A stretch of 12,930 bases of DNA. Source: CAZEUZ01 sp964515805. GTDB taxonomy: Bacteria > Pseudomonadota > Gammaproteobacteria > Pseudomonadales > Cellvibrionaceae. A program made the translations under genes and the position numbers. Positions 7,414 to 12,930 of this stretch are shown piece after piece (positions within the stretch are counted from its first letter, which is position 1; each line of letters begins with the position of its first letter). Under the pieces are notes generated by a model, which saw nothing but the letters and a program-made list of their open reading frames with translations, did not search any database and had not been told where the DNA came from. Location of the stretch: contig CAZEUZ010000172.1 of NCBI GenBank assembly GCA_964515805.1, forward strand, positions 1-12,930. Reading direction: 5' to 3'.

Positions 7414-8475
7414 TTAAAACTGCCTTAGGAATCGTAGATCGTTATCAAAAAACGAGCGTAAATCATCGACTCCGTATCGCAGCATAGCCAGACGCTCTAC
7501 TCCCATACCAAAGGCGAATCCACTGTATTTATCGGCATCTATACTGCAGGCTGCAAACACATTGGGATGCACCATGCCGCAGCCCATAACTTCTAGCCAG
7601 CCCGTATGGCTGCAAATCCGGCAACCGCGGCCACCACAGCTATTGCACTGAATATCAACTTCAGCAGAAGGTTCGGTGAAAGGAAAATATGAAGGACGAA
7701 AGCGCACGGCAACATCGGCAGCAAAGAAACTTTTCAAAAATTGATCCACGGTACCTTTCAAATCAGCGAAACTAATTTGATTATCAATAACCAAGCCTTC
7801 TACTTGATGGAACATGGGAGTATGAGTTAAATCCGAATCGCAACGATAAACTCTTCCGGGGCAGATAACACGAATCGGAGGCTTACGGTTTTCCATCGTC
7901 CGCACCTGCACGGGTGACGTATGAGTGCGCAATACAAAGTCTACCGAATTTCGATCAGTTTTTTTTGAAAGTGTTTGTTTATCAATATAGAAGGTATCAT
8001 GCATGGCTCGCGCCGGATGATGTGCAGGGATATTGAGCGCCTCAAAATTATGATAATCGTCTTCTATTTCAGGGCCTTGCTCAACTCGGTAACCAACTTG
8101 AGAGAAAATAGTCTCGATTCTTTCCATAGTGCGAGTAACCGGATGCAGCCCGCCTGCAGTCTGGTTGCGCCCTTCCAGTGAAACATCAATTCTCTCAGCA
8201 GCAAGTTGCGAGTCTATCTCCGTCTCTTCTAACAGCAACTTGCGCTGTTGAATAGCCGCTTGTACTTTCTGCTTGACTACGTTGATGTCGGCGCCGATGC
8301 GAGGTCGCTCTTCATTGGATAGCTTAGATAAGCCTTTGAGTAAAGCAGTAACTTTTCCTTTCTTACCCAAATAATCAACACGCAGTTTTTCGAGCCTAGA
8401 GAGTGAATCTGTATCGGCAACCAGGCTCAATGCCTCGTTGGCTAGTGTTTGTAGATCTGCTGTCAATTCAGCCAT
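7414..8475 (-). CDS. pheS: Phenylalanyl-tRNA synthetase alpha chain with four-cysteine insertion
   Basis: Catalytic alpha chain of PheRS (class II). An N-terminal coiled coil (about 1-90) binds tRNA. Catalytic motifs are PGRVYRCDSDLTHTPMFHQ (206-224, motif 2) and GFAFGMGVERLAML (319-332, motif 3), with FPFTEPSAEVD (264-274) between them. At 353 residues it is about 26 longer than E. coli PheS (327). The extra length is in two places: about 165-180, and a Cys-rich insert at 277-288 (CNSCGGRGCRIC, pattern CxxC-x4-CxxC) right before TGWLEVMGCGMVHPNV. The four cysteines could hold a zinc ion, which is inference; I recall similar inserts in some other bacterial PheS proteins but cannot verify this. 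The ATG at 8473-8475 lies only six bases after the rplT stop and has no strong Shine-Dalgarno, so coupled translation is likely. Confidence 0.97.
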   Translation of the reverse strand: MAELTADLQTLANEALSLVADTDSLSRLEKLRVDYLGKKGKVTALLKGLSKLSNEERPRIGADINVVKQKVQAAIQQRKLLLEETEIDSQLAAERIDVSLEGRNQTAGGLHPVTRTMERIETIFSQVGYRVEQGPEIEDDYHNFEALNIPAHHPARAMHDTFYIDKQTLSKKTDRNSVDFVLRTHTSPVQVRTMENRKPPIRVICPGRVYRCDSDLTHTPMFHQVEGLVIDNQISFADLKGTVDQFLKSFFAADVAVRFRPSYFPFTEPSAEVDIQCNSCGGRGCRICSHTGWLEVMGCGMVHPNVFAACSIDADKYSGFAFGMGVERLAMLRYGVDDLRSFFDNDLRFLRQF

Positions 8476-8481
8476 CGGTGA

Positions 8482-8838
8482 CTAGGACAGTGCGCTCTTA
8501 GCTTGTTCCACTACTGCAGCAAAAGTGGCTTTGTCATTAATCGCCAAATCAGCTAGCACTCGGCGGTCGAGGGCGATGTCAGCTTTTTTCAATCCGGCAA
8601 TTAAGCGGCTATATGACATACCTAACAAACGCGCCTGCGCGTTAATACGAACAATCCACAATGAACGAAAATCACGTTTTTTTACGCGGCGATCACGGTA
8701 GGCATACTGGCCAGCTTTAATTACCGCCTGCTTCGCTACTCTGAACACACGCGAGCGAGCACCATAATAGCCTTTGGCTGCCTTAAGCACTTTTTTGTGA
8801 CTGCGGTTTGCTACCACACCACGTTTTACACGGGCCAT
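8482..8838 (-). CDS. rplT: 50S ribosomal protein L20
   Basis: Early assembly protein that binds 23S rRNA; in E. coli it also represses translation of the rpmI-rplT messenger. The 118 residues equal the E. coli length. The basic N-terminus MARVKRGVVANRSHKKVLKA and the conserved RSLWIVRINAQARLLGMSYS (about 59-78) are family hallmarks. The ATG at 8836-8838 follows AGGAGA. It lies 57 bases after rpmI and six bases before pheS. No leader peptide gene such as pheM can fit between it and pheS. Confidence 0.98.
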   Translation of the reverse strand: MARVKRGVVANRSHKKVLKAAKGYYGARSRVFRVAKQAVIKAGQYAYRDRRVKKRDFRSLWIVRINAQARLLGMSYSRLIAGLKKADIALDRRVLADLAINDKATFAAVVEQAKSALS

Positions 8839-8895
8839 TTAATATTCTCCTGAAATGAAACTCTTGAAGTTGCTTACTACTGATTTTGCCGTCAA

Positions 8896-9090
8896 TTAAT
8901 TAACTCGCAACATGCGATCAACCAATGGTTTATCTGCTGCATTCACCATTTCGAGACCTCGCAATTGACGCTTACGCTTGGTGGTCTTTTTGGTAAGAAT
9001 ATGATTCTTAAAAGCACTTTTGCGCTTATAACCGGAAGATGTCTTTTTAAAGCGCTTGGCGGCGCCACTGTGTACTTTTAATTTTGGCAT
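8896..9090 (-). CDS. rpmI: 50S ribosomal protein L35
   Basis: Small basic protein of the large ribosomal subunit, 64 residues against about 65 in E. coli. It starts MPKLKVHSGAAKRFKKTSSG and has the family's central KRKSAFKNHILTKKTTKRKR stretch, with R and K making up much of the chain. The ATG at 9088-9090 follows GGAG at a normal distance. It sits 67 bases after infC and 57 before rplT, the usual infC-rpmI-rplT order. In E. coli, L20 represses this cistron through a structure reaching back into infC; I could not identify an equivalent by eye. Confidence 0.97.
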   Translation of the reverse strand: MPKLKVHSGAAKRFKKTSSGYKRKSAFKNHILTKKTTKRKRQLRGLEMVNAADKPLVDRMLRVN

Positions 9091-9157
9091 ATAAAACTCC
9101 GTATTCAGAATCGCTCGGTCAATGTGTGTGACTCAAGCAATCATAGTTAATAATCAA

Positions 9158-9697
9158 TCACTTTTTTTTCTTTGGCGCAATCACCATTGTAAGCTGCCTA
9201 CCCTCCATTTTTGGGTGCTGTTCTACAGAACCGTACTCTTCCAAATCTACTTCGATACGTTTCATCATTTGCATACCTAACTCTTGATGAGCCATTTCAC
9301 GCCCTCGATAACGTAAGGATACTTTAGATTTATCACCATGCTCCAAAAAGCGCACTAAATTTCGCAATTTAACTTGATAATCGCCTTCTTCAGTGCCAGG
9401 ACGAAACTTCATCTCCTTTACTTGTTGCTGTTTCTGCTTCTTTTTAGAAGCGGCTTTAGTCTTCTTTATCTCAAAAAGATGCTTGCCATAATCCATTATT
9501 TTACAAACGATAGGATTCGAATCGGGTGCAATTTCTACCAGGTCTAAGGAAGCGTCCTGGGCTGCCTTCAATGCACTTTCCAATTCAACCAAACCAACTT
9601 GGTTACCATCCGCGCCTATTAAGCGGACGGTTTCCGCTTCAATTTGTTCATTGATACGGGCTTTTTTCGAATGCCCTTTGCCGTTTGCTTTACTGAT
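9158..9697 (-). CDS. infC: Translation initiation factor IF-3, AUC start
   Basis: Binds the 30S subunit, prevents premature joining of 50S and rejects wrong start codons and initiator tRNAs. Read from ATC at 9695-9697 it has 179 residues (E. coli 180). The N-terminal domain includes ARINEQIEAETVRLIGADGN and LDLVEIAPDSNPIVCKIMDY. A lysine-rich linker follows, then the C-terminal domain with KFRPGTEEGDYQVKLRNLVR, RGREMAHQELGM and the ending MVIAPKKKK. There is no ATG, GTG or TTG between the in-frame stop (9710-9712) and the TTG at 9590-9592, which would cut off the conserved N-terminal domain. The ATC has AAAGGAG (9705-9711) seven bases upstream. IF3 genes commonly use AUU, AUC or AUA, which lets IF3 limit its own synthesis. 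Confidence 0.95.
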   Translation of the reverse strand: MSKANGKGHSKKARINEQIEAETVRLIGADGNQVGLVELESALKAAQDASLDLVEIAPDSNPIVCKIMDYGKHLFEIKKTKAASKKKQKQQQVKEMKFRPGTEEGDYQVKLRNLVRFLEHGDKSKVSLRYRGREMAHQELGMQMMKRIEVDLEEYGSVEQHPKMEGRQLTMVIAPKKKK

Positions 9698-9704
9698 AGC
9701 AAAT

Positions 9705-9711
9705 CTCCTTT
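9705..9711 (-). promoter_or_regulatory. Strong Shine-Dalgarno of infC, supports the ATC start
   Basis: AAAGGAG on the minus strand lies seven bases before ATC (9695-9697). This spacing is close to ideal, and no other plausible initiation codon lies within reach. Together with the IF3 family length, it decides the start and fits the known autoregulation of IF3 through rare start codons. Confidence 0.85.
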
Positions 9712-9754
9712 ACGATATTTGGATTACCCCTAGCTTTTGAAAAAGAAGGTTGAC

Positions 9755-9771
9755 TAAAGTCACAGACTTTA
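9755..9771 (-). terminator. Small hairpin between thrS and infC
   Basis: TAAAGTC and GACTTTA form a perfect 7-base inverted repeat with a three-base loop, about ten bases after the thrS stop. On the minus strand it is followed by a T-rich run (CTTCTTTTTC, about 9739-9748). This could be a weak attenuator or an mRNA 3'-end stabiliser between the two cistrons. The stem is AT-rich (two GC pairs), so strong termination is unlikely. Confidence 0.3.
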
Positions 9772-9781
9772 CACACTCACC

Positions 9782-11722
9782 TTACCCTTCAGCACTATGA
9801 CTGTCACCTTCCACATGAATCTTCTGTTCAACGTTCGCCTGTAGGTGTGCTGCAAAGTCGCCGATAGTCATAACGCCCATATCTTTTCCCCGGCGGGTTC
9901 TCACAGCTACAGCATCGTTTTCGACCTCTTTATCGCCGACAACGAGCAAGTAGGGGATACGCTGTAAAGTGTGCTCGCGAATTTTAAAGCCGATCTTCTC
10001 ATTTCTCAAGTCTGAAATCACTCGAAAACCTCTGTCTTGTAGGTAAAGTTGCAAATTTTTGACATAATCCGCTTGTTTGGAGGTGATATTCATAATCACG
10101 ACCTGTTCCGGAGCTAACCAGCAGGGAAAAGCACCCTCATAATGTTCGATTAATATACCGATAAAACGCTCAAAAGATCCAAGAATAGCGCGGTGCAACA
10201 TGATAGGTGCGCAGCGCACACCCTCTTCATCAACATATTGGGCCTCTAGACGATTGGGCATGGAAAAATCCACTTGAATAGTCCCGCATTGCCAAACGCG
10301 CTCCAGACAATCTTTGAGCGAGAACTCTACCTTAGGGCCGTAAAAAGCACCCTCACCTGGCAACAACTCCCATTCAATACCTTTGACATCCAGTGCATCC
10401 GCTAAGGCTTTTTCGGCTTTATCCCACTCGGCATCAGAACCAACACGCTTTTCGGGGCGGGTAGACAAACGCACAATGACATCGTTAAAACCAAAATCAC
10501 GGTAAACGCTATAAAGCAAATCGGTAAAAATTGACACTTCGTCCTGTATCATTGCTTCGGTACAAAAAATGTGGCCATCATCCTGAACAAAACCACGCAC
10601 TCGCATCAGACCCTGTAGAGTGCCGGATGCCTCGTTACGATGACAGGAACCAAACTCTGATAAACGCATAGGCAAGTCGCGATAGCTTTTCAGTCCCTGT
10701 TTGAACACTTGCACATGACACGGGCAATTCATCGGCTTGATAGCATAGTCACGGGATTCGGACTCAACAGTAAACATATCGTCGCGAAATTTGTCCCAGT
10801 GACCCGATTTTTCCCACAAACTACGATCGACGACTTGTGGCGTTTTGATTTCCAAATAGCCGTTATCTCGTTGAATATTGCGCATGTAAGATTCGATAAC
10901 AGTGTAAATCGACCAACCTTTAGGATGCCAAAATACCATCCCCGGCGCTTCTTCTTGCAAGTGAAATAAATCAAACTTTTTCGCCAACTTGCGATGATCT
11001 CGTTTCTCCGCTTCTTCTAAACGATGTAAGTAAGCTTTTAGCTCTTTTTTAGAGGTCCAAGCAGTTCCGTAAATCCGCTGTAGCATTTCGTTATTGGAGT
11101 CGCCACGCCAATAGGCGCCAGCCACCTTCATTAATTTGAAGTACTTAATTTTACCTGTTGACGGCACGTGAGGTCCGCGACATAGGTCTTCAAACTCACC
11201 TTGCCTGTAAAGCGATAAGGTTTCATCAGCAGGAATCTCTTCAATAATCTCGGCTTTATATTCCTCTCCAATATTTCGAAAGTAGGCGATCGCGTCATCT
11301 CGCGATAGCACACGTCGGGAAACCATAAAATCAGCCTGCGAAAGGCTCACCATTTTATTCTCAATAGCGATTAAATCTTCATTAGTGAATGGCCGTTTAT
11401 AGGCAAAATCATAATAGAAGCCGTTGTCAATCACGGGACCGATCGTTACTTGTGCATCGGGAAACAAAGATTTGACGGCCTGCGCCAGCAAGTGTGCCGC
11501 GGAATGTCGAATGATGTCTAAACCTGCCAGGGATTTTTCAGTAATGATTTCTAGATTAGCATCCGCCTCAACCATATATGAGGCATCCACTTCGACACCA
11601 TCAACGATGCCTGCAAGTGTTGCTTTGGCAAGACCTGGACCGATGTCCGAAGCGATATCTAAAACAGATACAGGACGAGAGAACGAACGTTGTGATCCGT
11701 CCGGGAGAGTAACAACAGGCAT
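9782..11722 (-). CDS. thrS: Threonyl-tRNA synthetase
   Basis: Class II synthetase that charges tRNA-Thr and edits mischarged Ser-tRNA-Thr. The 646 residues match the E. coli length (642). In order: TGS domain (about 1-62); N2 editing domain with HSAAH (73-77) and CRGPH (181-185), which supply the editing histidines and cysteine; catalytic core from about 243 with the zinc ligands C333 (in MNCPCH), H384 (in QDDGHIF) and H510 (in MLHRAILGS), and FGSCHRNEASGTLQGLMRVR (357-376, motif 2); and the anticodon-binding domain from about 535, with DLRNEKIGFKIREHTL. The zinc ligands are offset by one from E. coli C334/H385/H511. The ATG at 11720-11722 has AGGGA upstream. It heads the minus-strand operon. 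The short leader in front of it has no room for the long E. coli-type threonine operator if the promoter at 11753-11758 is the one used. Confidence 0.98.
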   Translation of the reverse strand: MPVVTLPDGSQRSFSRPVSVLDIASDIGPGLAKATLAGIVDGVEVDASYMVEADANLEIITEKSLAGLDIIRHSAAHLLAQAVKSLFPDAQVTIGPVIDNGFYYDFAYKRPFTNEDLIAIENKMVSLSQADFMVSRRVLSRDDAIAYFRNIGEEYKAEIIEEIPADETLSLYRQGEFEDLCRGPHVPSTGKIKYFKLMKVAGAYWRGDSNNEMLQRIYGTAWTSKKELKAYLHRLEEAEKRDHRKLAKKFDLFHLQEEAPGMVFWHPKGWSIYTVIESYMRNIQRDNGYLEIKTPQVVDRSLWEKSGHWDKFRDDMFTVESESRDYAIKPMNCPCHVQVFKQGLKSYRDLPMRLSEFGSCHRNEASGTLQGLMRVRGFVQDDGHIFCTEAMIQDEVSIFTDLLYSVYRDFGFNDVIVRLSTRPEKRVGSDAEWDKAEKALADALDVKGIEWELLPGEGAFYGPKVEFSLKDCLERVWQCGTIQVDFSMPNRLEAQYVDEEGVRCAPIMLHRAILGSFERFIGILIEHYEGAFPCWLAPEQVVIMNITSKQADYVKNLQLYLQDRGFRVISDLRNEKIGFKIREHTLQRIPYLLVVGDKEVENDAVAVRTRRGKDMGVMTIGDFAAHLQANVEQKIHVEGDSHSAEG

Positions 11723-11752
11723 GGAAATCCCTAATGCTTAATTTAATCCTTC

Positions 11753-11758
11753 ATTATA
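11753..11758 (-). promoter_or_regulatory. Candidate -10 element for the thrS operon
   Basis: A perfect TATAAT lies on the minus strand about 30 bases before the thrS ATG, in the 99-base gap after the glycosyltransferase. The -35 region at a 16-18 base spacing (around GTCTTT) matches the consensus poorly, so an activator or a different -35 would be needed. The gap as a whole is AT-rich and shows no clear terminator for the gene upstream. Confidence 0.4.
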
Positions 11759-11821
11759 GATTAACAATTTATGTTAAAGACATTTATCTAGCAATACAAT
11801 GCAACACTTAATTTGATAACC

Positions 11822-12781
11822 CTACATGCTTGCAAAAAGATTGACTAAAAAAGTTTTGTGGTACCGCCAGTTGGTAGGATCTAATTTTATTCCTGAAGAA
11901 ATTGCACTTAACGCCAATTTTCTTTTCCCAAATTTTCGATAAGTTTCATTACCCAAATGCCAAACATAAAACTCAGAAAGCTTCTTTCTTATTGCCTGCT
12001 TTTCTAATACGCTTAAATTTTTTAAGTGCCTAGGAATCAATAACTGATAAAGGTTTATTTCATCTTTGGCATTTTTTTCTGATTTTTCAAATGTCATTTT
12101 AGGATTCACACTACTGATATTTTCACCGTGCACTAAATAATTTAAATGTATTTTCTTATGAACAGCAATCTTAGCGTCGTTGTACAAAGCTTCAAAAGTT
12201 AAAAGAGCATCTTCACCAGTACGTATATCCCGCAATGCCACATTCATCAAAAATTCCTTGCGATACATTGCACTATGCATACCCACACAGAACCTTTTTA
12301 AAAGCGCCACCTCCAGGTTGCTACGGCCACTTAATTGACCAAAATCTCCTTTCCATTCGATTATTAGCTCTTTTGGCAAACCGTCTTCATCTTTAAATTT
12401 TGAGCTAGTAACAACATTGCCATTTTCATCAACTCTTTGCAAATCACCAAAAACGAAATCAACATCCGGGCTACCTTCTAAATAATCTAACAGCTCTTTC
12501 AAATGATAACTTGGCCAAGTGTCGTCGCTATCTAGGAAAGATACGTAACTACCCTCAACAGCTTCTAAACCTGAAAGCCTTGCCCCTGCCGGGCTATGAG
12601 AATATTTTGTATTAATTTTGCAAGAAATGCGGTGATCTTTTTCTGACAGTGTTTTTATTAGGCTCAGGGAGCTATCGGTAGAATTATCATCAACAATAAC
12701 CAACTTCCAATTTTGATAGCTTTGTTCAATTATGGATCTAACTGACTTTTCTAGAGTTTTTTCCCTGTTATAAACTGGCAT
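11822..12781 (-). CDS. Family 2 glycosyltransferase (GT-A fold), start uncertain
   Basis: Probably transfers a sugar from a nucleotide-sugar donor during surface polysaccharide synthesis; donor and acceptor cannot be read from sequence. The 319 residues show MPVYNREKTL (1-10), VIVDDNSTDSS (28-38, nucleotide binding), FLDSDDTW (82-89, the metal-binding DxD) and GEDALLTFEALY (189-200, the catalytic ED). No membrane segment is evident. The only ATG is at 12779-12781, yet the eight in-frame codons before it read LIRRSFII, which completes the normal first beta-strand (SFIIMPVYN) but has no standard start after the in-frame TAA at 12806-12808. So the gene may begin at a rare codon, be slightly truncated, or carry an error. 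Two 60-base rows (12001-12120) hold about 27% GC by hand count, against about 46% in a similar stretch of thrS, which suggests transfer. Confidence 0.85.
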   Translation of the reverse strand: MPVYNREKTLEKSVRSIIEQSYQNWKLVIVDDNSTDSSLSLIKTLSEKDHRISCKINTKYSHSPAGARLSGLEAVEGSYVSFLDSDDTWPSYHLKELLDYLEGSPDVDFVFGDLQRVDENGNVVTSSKFKDEDGLPKELIIEWKGDFGQLSGRSNLEVALLKRFCVGMHSAMYRKEFLMNVALRDIRTGEDALLTFEALYNDAKIAVHKKIHLNYLVHGENISSVNPKMTFEKSEKNAKDEINLYQLLIPRHLKNLSVLEKQAIRKKLSEFYVWHLGNETYRKFGKRKLALSAISSGIKLDPTNWRYHKTFLVNLFASM

Positions 12782-12805
12782 GATAATAAAGGAACGTCTG
12801 ATTAA

Positions 12806-12930
12806 TTAATGTTTGTTGTGCATTGTTAGCCAATTTGAGTATCTAGAGCCCGAATTAGCCCTCTTGTTACTCATTATTGCCATCACATTGGCGATAATGG
12901 TACGAGCAGGCACAACTTTCTTGTTAAAAA
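12806..12930 (-). CDS. Possible C-terminal end of an unrecognised gene at the window edge
   Basis: On the minus strand one frame stays open from the window edge to TAA at 12806-12808, about 40 codons: it reads KKVVPARTIIANVMAIMS and ends in SNWLTMHNKH. The other two minus frames hit stops early in this stretch. It is in the same frame as the glycosyltransferase and ends 24 bases before that gene's ATG. I do not recognise the family. By chance an open frame of this length is not rare, so this is only a candidate 3' end of another gene, possibly of the same polysaccharide cluster. Confidence 0.4.
   Translation of the reverse strand, partial: FNKKVVPARTIIANVMAIMSNKRANSGSRYSNWLTMHNKH
12872..12899. 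repeat. Imperfect inverted repeat near the right edge
   Basis: CATTATTGCC (12872-12881) and GGCGATAATG (12890-12899) pair over ten positions, with one T-G wobble when read on the plus strand and an eight-base loop. No T-run follows. It lies within the possible partial reading frame at the edge, so it may be a chance coding feature or an operator-like site. Confidence 0.35.

Noticed and set aside
9590..9592. TTG as the start of infC
   Set aside because: It would remove 35 residues of the conserved IF3 N-terminal domain and has no Shine-Dalgarno, whereas ATC at 9697 has both.
11424..11741. Plus-strand open frame of about 105 codons opposite the 5' end of thrS
   Set aside because: Complement of the conserved TGS and editing domains of ThrRS; it would read against the operon and has no family signal.

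Overview
The window looks like chromosomal DNA from a gammaproteobacterium of moderate GC. The block thrS-infC-rpmI-rplT-pheS-pheT-ihfA-merR-like is a classic gammaproteobacterial order, and the IF3, L20 and ThrRS sequences read closest to Pseudomonas/Cellvibrio-type proteins from memory. No search was run, so the lineage is an inference.

Layout. Positions 1-4231 are on the plus strand: the 3' part of argS (cut by the window edge), then a catalytic aspartate carbamoyltransferase gene (pyrB) 19 bases later, then a two-TM cyclic-di-GMP protein with a decayed GGDEF domain and an apparently intact EAL domain. A small inverted repeat (4234-4252) separates this from the convergent minus-strand operon. 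That operon runs right to left from 11722 to 4265: thrS, infC, rpmI, rplT, pheS, pheT, ihfA and a MerR-type regulator. Beyond it, at 11822-12930, lies an AT-rich stretch with a family 2 glycosyltransferase and the possible tail of one more gene at the right edge.

The main operon is a translation-machinery cluster: two aminoacyl-tRNA synthetases (Thr, Phe), initiation factor 3 and two large-subunit proteins, followed by the nucleoid protein IHF-alpha and a small regulator. Three start sites needed correction or comment. infC is best read from a rare AUC codon behind a strong Shine-Dalgarno. ihfA is best read from GTG at 4913. The glycosyltransferase lacks part of its first beta-strand if it starts at the only available ATG.

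No clearly new multi-gene system is visible. The points most worth a second look are the AUC start of infC, a four-cysteine insertion in PheS, the degenerate-GGDEF/active-looking EAL protein with overlapping inverted repeats inside its gene, a PyrB without a neighbouring PyrI, and the same-frame stop just before the glycosyltransferase. No gene-free stretch exceeds 300 bases, and I saw no tRNA, rRNA, CRISPR array or insertion sequence.
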